A DNA stretch of 33,153 bases from assembly GCA_963543695.1 (NCBI GenBank), contig CAUUCF010000010.1, positions 1-33,153 on the forward strand, given 5' to 3'. Every line of letters starts with the position of its first letter. Position 1 is the first letter of the stretch. The translations under genes and the position numbers were made by a program. Positions 25,419 through 33,153 of this stretch are shown here, one piece after another. This DNA comes from CAUUCF01 sp963543695. GTDB taxonomy: Bacteria; Pseudomonadota; Gammaproteobacteria; UBA9339. The notes below the pieces were generated by a model. It made no database searches. It worked only from the letters and a program-made list of their open reading frames with translations, and had not been told where the DNA came from.

Positions 25419-26238
25419 TTCTTAACCACTTAATTTCCGCTTCCCAATTTTCTGGCACAGGAGTTTCCAAAATACAGGGAATTTGCATAAAATATTGTTC
25501 TCGCGTCATTTTACGAAAAACTAACGGATTGATCATTCCCGTTTTTAAAGGAGCGTGTCTATCTACTTTAGCACCGCATGGAACTTTGCTATTATTAAGA
25601 TGCATGCCTTTTAACGTTTTCCAGCCTAATCTTGCTTGAAAGTTTTGCCAAATTTGTTCAAAATCACGATTTAAGTCGTAACCTGCAGCGAAAAGATGGC
25701 AAGTATCCAGACAAATACCTATTCGATTTTGCTGGCGAATTTTTTCACTAATCGATTGTAAATGTTCAAAACAATAGCCTAAACTTCCCCCTTGTCCTGC
25801 CGTATTTTCCAACAATATCTGTAAAAAATCAGTTTCAGCAAAAACGTCATTTAAACTTTCACTAATTAAACTTAAACCTTCTCGTTCACTAATCTGTTTT
25901 AAAGTACTTCCAGGATGTAAAACTAAGTACTTTAAACCTAAACTCTCACAACGTTTTATTTCGGCAATTAACGCTTTCATCGATAACTGACGTTTTTCAA
26001 CAAAAGGATTAGCTAAATTAATTAAATAACTAGCATGCGGTAAAATTTTATCTGGGGAAATTTGGGAAAAAGTTTTCTGTTGAAAATTTTCAATTTCCGA
26101 TATCGATAAATCCGTAGTAAACCACCGCTTTTGGTTTTTAACGAATAAAGCAAAAGCGTTCCCTCCTATTTCTTTCGTACGATTTATTGCCTGATCTAAA
26201 CCACCAACGGTACTAACGTGAGCGCCTATAAATTGCAT
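25411..26238 (-). CDS. nfo: Deoxyribonuclease IV (endonuclease IV)
   Basis: This is an AP endonuclease of base excision repair that cleaves 5' of abasic sites with a trinuclear zinc centre. With the ATG at 26238 it has 275 residues and begins MQFIGAHVSTVGGL, like relatives. All nine zinc ligands are present: His68, His108, Glu144, Asp178, His181, His213, Asp226, His228 and Glu258. A longer frame to 26292 would run into tRNA-Leu and is rejected. It lies 22 bases after the tRNA and overlaps rnr by 8 bases. Confidence 0.97.
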   Translation of the reverse strand: MQFIGAHVSTVGGLDQAINRTKEIGGNAFALFVKNQKRWFTTDLSISEIENFQQKTFSQISPDKILPHASYLINLANPFVEKRQLSMKALIAEIKRCESLGLKYLVLHPGSTLKQISEREGLSLISESLNDVFAETDFLQILLENTAGQGGSLGYCFEHLQSISEKIRQQNRIGICLDTCHLFAAGYDLNRDFEQIWQNFQARLGWKTLKGMHLNNSKVPCGAKVDRHAPLKTGMINPLVFRKMTREQYFMQIPCILETPVPENWEAEIKWLRNE

Positions 26239-26260
26239 ATATTTAAGTTTAATAAAAAAA

Positions 26261-26344
26261 TACCGAAGGCCGGACTCGAACCGACAAGGCAATTAGCCAC
26301 TACCACCTCAAGGTAGCGTGTCTACCAAATTCCACCACTTCGGC
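26261..26344 (-). tRNA. tRNA-Leu(GAG)
   Basis: This 84-nt tRNA with a long variable arm has acceptor stem GCCGAAG/CTTCGGT (a G-U first pair) and anticodon loop TTGAGGT in stem CTACC/GGTAG. The T-loop is GTTCGAGTC and the discriminator is A. CCA is not encoded. The position directly after secG is the same as E. coli leuU, also GAG. Confidence 0.95.
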
Positions 26345-26353
26345 AACGTCAAA

Positions 26354-26632
26354 CTACTTAGAGAAGCTACGGTCCAAACTTGCGTTTTGAGAAACCAGTT
26401 CTTTATGTCCCGAATATACTCCTAAAAATAAACTCGTCATAAAAAAAATCAATCCTAAAACGGCAGTTAATTTAGCTAAAAAAGAAACGTTTCCAGCACT
26501 ACCAAACATCGTGTTAGAAGCTCCACTTCCTAAAGCGGCACTTGTTTCTGAACCCTTACCTTGTTGAATTAACACGAGCCCGATAATAGTAATAATCGTC
26601 AATACATGGATAATTAATATTAATTCTTTCAT
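26354..26632 (-). CDS. secG: Protein-export membrane protein SecG
   Basis: SecG is the small subunit of the SecYEG translocon. The 92 residues contain two membrane segments (about 3-22 and 52-75), separated by the conserved cytosolic loop QQGKGSETSAALGSGASNTMFGSAG. tRNA-Leu follows 9 bases downstream, as in many gammaproteobacteria. tpiA, often found upstream, is absent; the unknown two-gene operon at 26698-33106 lies there instead. Confidence 0.97.
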   Translation of the reverse strand: MKELILIIHVLTIITIIGLVLIQQGKGSETSAALGSGASNTMFGSAGNVSFLAKLTAVLGLIFFMTSLFLGVYSGHKELVSQNASLDRSFSK

Positions 26633-26660
26633 TAATGTTCTTCGTATAAAAAACTATCTT

Positions 26661-26688
26661 AGTGTAACATGATCTTTAAAAAGTGCAA
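26661..26688 (-). promoter_or_regulatory. Predicted sigma70 promoter for secG
   Basis: On the minus strand TTGCAC (26683-26688) and TACACT (26661-26666) are separated by 16 bases, between the end of the upstream hypothetical gene and secG. This gives secG its own transcription start. Confidence 0.5.
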
Positions 26689-26697
26689 GGTTTTGGT

Positions 26698-28188
26698 TTA
26701 GCGCTTTTTTAATTTTTGTCGCCGATCTTCAATCCCTAAAATACGATCGTAATTCGCCGTTAATTCATCGTAAACCTCTTGATTCTTAAATAACGTTAGC
26801 TCTTTATCAATTTTAGTTTGTACTCGCTCTAAAATCTCTTCTCTATATTCAGAATCTAACACGCTCTCTAAAAAAGGATTTTCTGATTGATTCGCTAACA
26901 GTTTAGCAAAAACAAGGTTAGCCGCATCGTAAATTAAATTTTTCCTAACTTTAGGATCGTCACTGTCTTTAAAGTTTAACAACGAATCACAAATCGTTCG
27001 ACAAAATTTATCCGAACTAAATTCCGTTTTTCTTCCTTTAGCCACCATCGCACTCATTTCTTGAAAATAAGATAAATCTTCAGCAGAAAGCAGTTGATGC
27101 TGTTCTAAAGCATGTTTAATTTTACGTAAACGTGCTTTAGTATCAGGATGATTCCCGTATTTCAAACCGTGTTTAAAACTAAAAGGATTAATCGTTTCAT
27201 TCTCAAAAGCATACGTAATCGCCTGCTGTGCTTCTTGTCGAACGTTTCTATTATTAAGTTCCCAATAACGGTCCATATAAGTCACCATTAATGCTCCCCC
27301 TAATTGCTCACTAAAATTAATACCGTGCTGTACTTCGTTTGCATATCGATTCAATAATTTTTTTACCTGAGTACCTGCCGACAATTCAAACGAAGAATCA
27401 TTCCCCTCGTTATCCAATACTTTAACCTTAAAATCTAATTGATTCGTCATCGCAACGTAATTGATCGCATTTCTAATTTCGCGATCTTCTTTATTATAGA
27501 CGAAATTCAATTCTTGACCACCAGTACGTTCCGTTAGCTCCTTCATTTGATAAATACTATCGGGTAACGTTCTAACGTCTAAATTTTCAACCGTACAATC
27601 TAATTCGATTAAATCATTATTGATAATATTTACTTTTACCCCGTTAGAAAGTAAATAAACTACTTTAAATTTATTGGGTTGCTTCATTTTAATTTGCTGC
27701 CGATCGTTATGTAACAACATCCGCTGCCTAGCTTTATCTTGATTTAATTGTTTTAATTCTACAATACTGTTCAACAGTTTAAAATAATGTAAATCATCCC
27801 TTTCCCTTCTTTCTTCGTAAGCTTCCCAATCTCTTATCCCGGTAATCATTTTAAATTCTAAGAACTTCAATAATTCTGCTTCTAACTGTGCATCTAAATT
27901 TACTAATCCTAAACGTTCTTTAATTTGATTGATCAATTTTTTGATTTGGTGATTAGCTTTTCCCCAGTCTCCAGCGATATCGCTAAAATCTATATTTAGA
28001 ACCGCACTATTTGCTAAAGCCTTTAATTCTTGATTATCATCTAGTTGATTGGTAAACCAAAAAGCTAAATTATTTTCCAATTGTTGGTATTTTTGACGAT
28101 TAACTTTCCCTTCGGTTTCCAATAAATCGTTCTTTTTTAAATATTGAATCGTTAAATCCGTTACTTTTTCGTTAAACTTATAACTCAT
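26698..28188 (-). CDS. Hypothetical protein, 496 aa, partner of the phosphatase-like protein
   Basis: No family recognised. The protein is hydrophilic, with no signal peptide or membrane segment. It is largely helical and charged at the N-terminus (1-170) and the C-terminus (330-496). A middle part with beta-like character lies around 173-285 (KFKVVYLLSNGVKVNIINN, then LDFKVKVLDNEG). It ends in the strongly basic DRRQKLKKR. GAGGA lies 9 bases before the ATG. It starts 28 bases after the 1629-aa phosphatase-like gene, so both probably come from one transcript. It could be a chaperone, a co-effector or an antagonist of that protein; nothing in the sequence decides this. Confidence 0.8.
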   Translation of the reverse strand: MSYKFNEKVTDLTIQYLKKNDLLETEGKVNRQKYQQLENNLAFWFTNQLDDNQELKALANSAVLNIDFSDIAGDWGKANHQIKKLINQIKERLGLVNLDAQLEAELLKFLEFKMITGIRDWEAYEERRERDDLHYFKLLNSIVELKQLNQDKARQRMLLHNDRQQIKMKQPNKFKVVYLLSNGVKVNIINNDLIELDCTVENLDVRTLPDSIYQMKELTERTGGQELNFVYNKEDREIRNAINYVAMTNQLDFKVKVLDNEGNDSSFELSAGTQVKKLLNRYANEVQHGINFSEQLGGALMVTYMDRYWELNNRNVRQEAQQAITYAFENETINPFSFKHGLKYGNHPDTKARLRKIKHALEQHQLLSAEDLSYFQEMSAMVAKGRKTEFSSDKFCRTICDSLLNFKDSDDPKVRKNLIYDAANLVFAKLLANQSENPFLESVLDSEYREEILERVQTKIDKELTLFKNQEVYDELTANYDRILGIEDRRQKLKKR

Positions 28189-28216
28189 ATTTTCTTTTCC
28201 TCGCTATATAGTTGTT

Positions 28217-31200
28217 TTAAGGTCTAACACAAGATATTTGTTCATCGTCTTGAGGGTCTTCCTTTTCAATTGACATATTATATTCATTTTCTTGACGTTT
28301 ATCTGCGAAAACTTCTAATAATGCACTTCTCTGATGCTCATTAAATTCTGTTAAATTGATCGTTTCTTTAAGATCGTTAATCATTAACTTCGAATTAGCA
28401 GTTTTCAAAATCGTCTTTACCACTAATTGCATCAGATTTCGTTGAAATTGCTCATTCTTTATATTTTCTACTTCCTGGATGTCTGCCGGTAAAATCTCGT
28501 TATTTACGTACAGTTGAAGCAGTTCTTTCAACGCTTTTATTTTTTTACCGTCATTATCAAGAATTTTACCGAATAGAGTTTTAATATTTTCGTTAATAAA
28601 TTTGATCTTACCTTTATTTTTACCTGATTGACTTAAATTATCTATGATCAAATGTTTTACCCAAAGACCGTTATTAACTACATAAAGTTTATTATTTTTA
28701 TTTGCTTCAGCTATTTTTTTAGCGTCAATCATAGCTTGACGCATTGCTTCAGACAACGCCGTTGTTTTACGATTCCCATTTTTATCTGAAAATTTACAGA
28801 TCACCCCTTTCTTTAAAGCTTCAACTTCAGCATAAGCCCGTTCACTCGCTTCAAAATTGTTATAAACGATCGTTTCACCGTATTTATATTCTTTTAAAGC
28901 AAACGGGATTAAACTCTTCATATGCGACTTACGAGTAGCGCAAAAAACTAGTTGTTTCGTTTTTGAATCGGTAAAAACACGATGATATTGATCATCCCCC
29001 CATTGCACGGTATGTTTTTGAATAAAGTTTTTATATTCTGAAGGTCCTTTAGAATAAGCGTCATCAAAAGCCTCAATACTACTTTGACTGGCTTGACTAA
29101 CTTCGTATTTTTGATATGAAGCTACCAGTTCTTTAAAAGCACCTAGATCTTTAACCCCACTATCTTGTTGACAAAGAATTCGAGCTTTAACGATGTTCAA
29201 AATGTCTTTTTTATTTTCTGGTGCTGCTATACCGTAATTAGCCAAATACTGTGAAAGTACTTCTTCTAATTTTGCTTCTGAAAGCTCACCTTCAAATTTA
29301 ACTTGAGAAAAAGGAAAATTATGTTGTAAAAAAGCCATCAGTGAAGCATCTTCTTTGATCGTTTGAATTGATTTTAGTTCCTGAGTATGGTCTATCGCCT
29401 CTTTAAAAAAAGTTGAACGGAACGTTTTCAAACGTTCCGTAAATTTTACTTGGTCGATTTTATCGTAATTTTGCTTAGGATCGTCGAGACGTTTTTGTAA
29501 ATGATCAAAAAATTTCTTTTGTTTTGCTAAGGATAATTGCTTTAACAACGATTTACCCGATTCCGTCTCAAGATAAGTAAAAATTTCGGCTACGGGAATT
29601 TTGCTTAATTTTTTATGGTCTTTTAAAAGCGCTAAAAGTCGTTCGTTAATTTCTTTACCAAAATCAAATGACTTCCCCGTTAAATCAAAATATTGAGATG
29701 GCTTACCGAGCCTATCGTACAGCGTGACTAAATGCATCAACCTCACTGAATTATATTTGAAAAATTCCGTATCATACCTTTTTTCTCCGTCTATCGTTTT
29801 TACGATATTACTAGCTTCCAATATTGAATCCAAAACGTTTTTCTGGTCATTATTACTTAACGTTTCTAACTGGCTTAATATTTGAGGAAAGTCATATAAA
29901 TTACCGTTTGCTAAATTATTATCTCCTTCGTAAAAACCGTGATAGGTAGGCGCTTCCATCAAAAAACGGCAAGCTTTTAATTTACGGATTCTCGCGTCAT
30001 CGTTTGTTTGATAATTAGCTAAATCGTTTAACGCTGATATTCCAATTAAATATCCCTGAGAATAACCCATTTTTTCTAACGGTTTAGTATTAGGTCTACG
30101 CAAATGCACAAATTCACCGACATCTTCCACCGAAGGATGGTTCTTTAAATTTTCAAATAAACGATCAACTTGCGTGATAGCTTGTGCGGTAATTTCATTT
30201 TCGCTTAAACGCTGTTTGTCTTTTTTCGCTTGTTTTTTTAATAAAGTGGTAGCATTTTCTAAACAATTCTCGTACACCTCATCTGATATTGCTTGGTCTG
30301 CTAGCCAATCAAATAACTTTTCATGGTTTTGGTGTAAGTATAAAACCGTCGTAAAATATGACCTACTTTTACCCGCCATACAATGAATATAAATGTCCCT
30401 TTCATGCTCCGTTTTTGCGTTAATCTCTTCAAAATTTTGATGCAATTGCTTTAAACTAATTAATTTCCCGTTATTAGTCTTCGTATTGTCGGCACTAAAG
30501 TTACCATGATCAAACATTTTAATGCGTTGTACGTCCGCTCCAGTTTCAGTTTTATCGTATGATTCAAAATCAGCTAATAAACTTATTCTAAAAGCACTAC
30601 CAAATTTTTCTTTATACGTAGAAACTGGTAATTGATTACCTAAAGTTAAAGCACCGTGCTTACTAGTTTTCGGGATAATTTCGTTATATAAACTCTCTTT
30701 ATCTTTAAGGTTAAATTTAATGTCTCTAAAGAGTTTAACGTTACTAATATAATCTGCCGTTCGAGCATAATAATTCTTGCTCATTTCTGCCTGACTAGTT
30801 GCAAATTCTTCAGTAAAATTTTTAGCTGCATCAATCGAAGCTTTAATTGATTCGCTAAACGAACGACGTTTCTTATTAGTCCTCTCGTGATTTAATGTTG
30901 AAGTACCGGCCGTTTGGGCATAATCCCCGTTGTTCATTTCTACCTGCTGAGTCGACAATTCCTCGGTAGAATTTTCAATTTTGTCAATAGATATTTGAAG
31001 TTCTTTTTCTAAATCTTCAAGCAAGCTTTTCATTTTTCCGTATAATTCTTCGTCATCAGCAAAAGTTCCTAATGCTTCGTTACACATACTTAAATTCTGC
31101 AGGTTATTAATAATTTGTTCTTCCTGTTGTGCGTCAACATTAATCTCTGCCATTCTTTTTAACGTCGCTAAAGCATTTCCGTATTCCCCATCTTTCTTAA

Positions 31201-33106
31201 GATGAAGTGCAAACAAACGATAACATTCCTCCACCTTTTCGCTATATTTACCCTCTTTAGGGAAATTAGGTTGCATCGTTTCCTGCTCAGCAACCAATTG
31301 AAGTAAATTCCAATAACGTCCTGGTTCCATTTTAGCGGTTTTTTGATGACGACTTTGAATCAATACGTTTAAATAATAATTAATCTCCAAGTTTTGGGTT
31401 AATGGTTTATTCTTTTCTTTAACGTCGATTTGCTTGATAATCTCCCAATCGCTTTTTGAAGCTAATTTAACGATCTTGGCCATTGCCTCCGCTTTATCCG
31501 CTTTAGTAATTTCCCGTTCTAAACCTTTCAATACCGTAAAATCTTCCGTTAATTTCTTAAATTTTTCAGCATTTTTTAGCACTTCTGCGTTATTATTAAG
31601 TTTATATCCAGTAAATTGAGTTTTTTCTCGATCTAAAATCAAAAATTTGCCTAATTCTTCACGTTCTCCAAGTAATTTGTTCGTAATGCTATCGGCCAAT
31701 TCTATGGCCGATTCTTTAGTAAACTCTAGGTTATTCGATAATATTTTCGAAGTAATGTCTGATAATTTTTCATTTAATATTCCGTGTAATTTTAATTCGG
31801 GAGGAAATTTAGTAGGTAAACTCGAAAAAATACCCATTACGATGATTGATTCGCCCTTTGATTTCACTTGTTCTTTATTTTCAATGAACTTTTCTTCAAG
31901 TACTTGTTTTAATTTTGCTTTAAACTCTTTTTCGAAATTACTAATTAATTCATCAGCTAAATTTTCGTTATGTTTTAAAAAAAAATTAGTATATTGTTCG
32001 TAATCTAGCTCCTTATGTTGAGCTACAAGCTTCGTTAATTTACCTGCATTTTGATATAAACCACTAAAAAATTGACGGTGTTTTTGCGATAAAACTTCTA
32101 AATCTAAATTATTAACGTAACTTTCATAATTATCTATCTCTTTAATTTCTTTTATGCGGTTAAAACACTTTTTTATTACTTTTTCTTTTTCTTCTTGTTT
32201 AGCAAGATCAGGTATTACATTAGCTAAATGCGCAATTATTTGTTCGTCGTTTAATTTTAAATAGGTTTCTAACTGATTAACCGCTGCTTCTACACTTTTT
32301 AACCCTAAATGGTCACAAAGCAAATAGATACTTTCTATTACTTTTTTAGCGTGTTTTTTAGATTCACTATCTTCATATGGCTCCACTAAGCATTCATTTT
32401 CGTTAATTACTAATTTATTTACCTGAAAGATAGTAACGTCTTTCGATAAAAGGTTAAAAGGTAAAAAACATTCCTCATGCTCATTCACTAATGTACGAAG
32501 CTTTTTATAATCAGTACCATTAAAAAGCTCGCAAACATCTTTTTCCATTTGGTTAATGCAATCACCTATTGGTTCAGCAAAAACATTCAGTTTATTCTCT
32601 CTTTTATCGGCATATAAAATCTTACTTGCCGATAAATTCATTATCATATTTTGATATAAAAAACCAAAAAACAGTTGTTGTTGAGTATTTTCATGCCGTT
32701 GATAATAATTCTGCATCGCAATCATTAACCATCTAGCACTATCTATTTCATTAAACTTAACGTTATCCGTTTCACTGCTAAATAGTAATTGTCGCATATA
32801 TATTGCGCAATTATCAATAAAGTCAGACTCTTGCCTAATTTTTTTTGATTTATTACCCGTACGGATAAAAAGGTTTAAGTCTTGTTCTGGAATATCCGCT
32901 AAAATAGCACAGTAATTATTAAAAAATTCCTCTATCAAATTATCAAAATTTTTTTGTAACTTTGAATATTGCGCTTCCACTAATAATCCGTCTTTGGCAT
33001 CTTTGGCAAGTACATTTTTTAAATCAGACAGCGTTTTTTCGAAATTTTGCATTGCTTGAGGTTTTTGAATTCCAATTTCTAACGATGAATTTTTCGGCAT
33101 TGTCAT
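28217..33106 (-). CDS. Giant protein with protein tyrosine phosphatase domain, candidate effector
   Basis: This protein has 1629 residues and no signal peptide or membrane segment. A PTP-type catalytic site lies in the middle: IYIHCMAGKSRSYF gives His908-Cys909-x5-Arg915-Ser916, matching the HC-x2-G-x2-R-S signature. Upstream, MFDHGNF resembles the WPDHG loop, placing the general acid at Asp866, 43 residues before the Cys. A Q-loop-like FVHLRRPNT ... YSQGYL follows. Residues 1-690 are helical and charged. Two copies of a ~30-residue segment occur at about 706-735 and 757-786, with a basic cluster NKKRRS (745-748) between. The C-terminal ~600 residues are unrecognised. The tail is Glu/Asp-rich (NEYNMSIEKEDPQDDEQ), like E-block type IV secretion signals. 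AAGGAG lies 8 bases before the ATG. Secretion is inferred. Confidence 0.85.
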   Translation of the reverse strand: MTMPKNSSLEIGIQKPQAMQNFEKTLSDLKNVLAKDAKDGLLVEAQYSKLQKNFDNLIEEFFNNYCAILADIPEQDLNLFIRTGNKSKKIRQESDFIDNCAIYMRQLLFSSETDNVKFNEIDSARWLMIAMQNYYQRHENTQQQLFFGFLYQNMIMNLSASKILYADKRENKLNVFAEPIGDCINQMEKDVCELFNGTDYKKLRTLVNEHEECFLPFNLLSKDVTIFQVNKLVINENECLVEPYEDSESKKHAKKVIESIYLLCDHLGLKSVEAAVNQLETYLKLNDEQIIAHLANVIPDLAKQEEKEKVIKKCFNRIKEIKEIDNYESYVNNLDLEVLSQKHRQFFSGLYQNAGKLTKLVAQHKELDYEQYTNFFLKHNENLADELISNFEKEFKAKLKQVLEEKFIENKEQVKSKGESIIVMGIFSSLPTKFPPELKLHGILNEKLSDITSKILSNNLEFTKESAIELADSITNKLLGEREELGKFLILDREKTQFTGYKLNNNAEVLKNAEKFKKLTEDFTVLKGLEREITKADKAEAMAKIVKLASKSDWEIIKQIDVKEKNKPLTQNLEINYYLNVLIQSRHQKTAKMEPGRYWNLLQLVAEQETMQPNFPKEGKYSEKVEECYRLFALHLKKDGEYGNALATLKRMAEINVDAQQEEQIINNLQNLSMCNEALGTFADDEELYGKMKSLLEDLEKELQISIDKIENSTEELSTQQVEMNNGDYAQTAGTSTLNHERTNKKRRSFSESIKASIDAAKNFTEEFATSQAEMSKNYYARTADYISNVKLFRDIKFNLKDKESLYNEIIPKTSKHGALTLGNQLPVSTYKEKFGSAFRISLLADFESYDKTETGADVQRIKMFDHGNFSADNTKTNNGKLISLKQLHQNFEEINAKTEHERDIYIHCMAGKSRSYFTTVLYLHQNHEKLFDWLADQAISDEVYENCLENATTLLKKQAKKDKQRLSENEITAQAITQVDRLFENLKNHPSVEDVGEFVHLRRPNTKPLEKMGYSQGYLIGISALNDLANYQTNDDARIRKLKACRFLMEAPTYHGFYEGDNNLANGNLYDFPQILSQLETLSNNDQKNVLDSILEASNIVKTIDGEKRYDTEFFKYNSVRLMHLVTLYDRLGKPSQYFDLTGKSFDFGKEINERLLALLKDHKKLSKIPVAEIFTYLETESGKSLLKQLSLAKQKKFFDHLQKRLDDPKQNYDKIDQVKFTERLKTFRSTFFKEAIDHTQELKSIQTIKEDASLMAFLQHNFPFSQVKFEGELSEAKLEEVLSQYLANYGIAAPENKKDILNIVKARILCQQDSGVKDLGAFKELVASYQKYEVSQASQSSIEAFDDAYSKGPSEYKNFIQKHTVQWGDDQYHRVFTDSKTKQLVFCATRKSHMKSLIPFALKEYKYGETIVYNNFEASERAYAEVEALKKGVICKFSDKNGNRKTTALSEAMRQAMIDAKKIAEANKNNKLYVVNNGLWVKHLIIDNLSQSGKNKGKIKFINENIKTLFGKILDNDGKKIKALKELLQLYVNNEILPADIQEVENIKNEQFQRNLMQLVVKTILKTANSKLMINDLKETINLTEFNEHQRSALLEVFADKRQENEYNMSIEKEDPQDDEQISCVRP

Positions 33107-33153
33107 ATCTTACACTCCTTATAATCTTATTAAATATATTAAATAATAATTAT

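Noticed and set aside
26239..26292. N-terminal extension of endonuclease IV
   Set aside because: It overlaps tRNA-Leu and precedes the conserved start MQFIGAHVS.
30174..30386. 70-codon + strand frame opposite the giant protein
   Set aside because: It is antisense to the phosphatase motif region, has no ribosome site, and its composition is that of a shadow frame. The same applies to the + frames at 28744, 31434 and 31647.
1..33153. CRISPR array, prophage or intact insertion sequence
   Set aside because: No regularly spaced repeats, phage structural genes or intact transposase were seen on either strand.

Overview
This is an AT-rich chromosomal segment from a gammaproteobacterium. The best guess is a host-associated member of the Legionellales/Coxiella-like radiation. 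The housekeeping genes (pepA, uvrD, orn, rlmB, holB, rpoH, tsaD, mutS, priA, recR, ychF, rnr, nfo, secG next to a tRNA-Leu(GAG)) are gammaproteobacterial in type. The low GC, the decayed intergenic stretches and a giant phosphatase-like protein fit an intracellular lifestyle. Family-level placement is inference. TGA is used as a stop in two ATGA gene overlaps, so the standard bacterial code applies.

Layout, left to right. 1-1640 has no confident gene. It holds a purine-rich + strand frame that looks like a decayed gene, and a doubtful 64-aa membrane peptide. 1642-1878 is a degraded duplicate of tRNA-Ser plus the 3' end of rlmB. 1892-2063 carries tRNA-Arg(ACG) and tRNA-Ser(GCT). 2128-6887 is a tightly packed leftward operon pepA-uvrD-orn-rlmB. 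holB (leftward) and rpoH-tsaD-perM (rightward, overlapping) diverge from about 8100. After a 530-base empty convergent gap come leftward priA, mutS and an unusual alpha/beta-hydrolase-glycosyltransferase fusion.

17880-19501 is a small-peptide region. It has three short open frames that each begin with a double-glycine (class II bacteriocin-type) leader, a fourth decayed copy, and a nonsense-interrupted extension of one of them. The first peptide gene sits 20 bases behind bioY. No ABC/peptidase exporter is in the window. Next are a divergent 111-aa hypothetical, ychF-recR, an orphan potD, rnr, nfo, tRNA-Leu(GAG) and secG.

26698-33106 is a two-gene leftward operon with no recognised relatives by eye: a 1629-aa protein with a complete-looking protein tyrosine phosphatase signature (HC-x5-R-S at Cys909, WPD-like Asp866), followed by a 496-aa protein of unknown function. 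I regard it as a candidate secreted effector and partner. Together with the double-glycine peptides this is the most novel content. The rest of the coding sequence is DNA repair and replication (UvrD, MutS, PriA, RecR, HolB, Nfo), RNA turnover and modification (Orn, RNase R, RlmB, TsaD), heat-shock control (RpoH) and transport (BioY, PotD, SecG, PerM).
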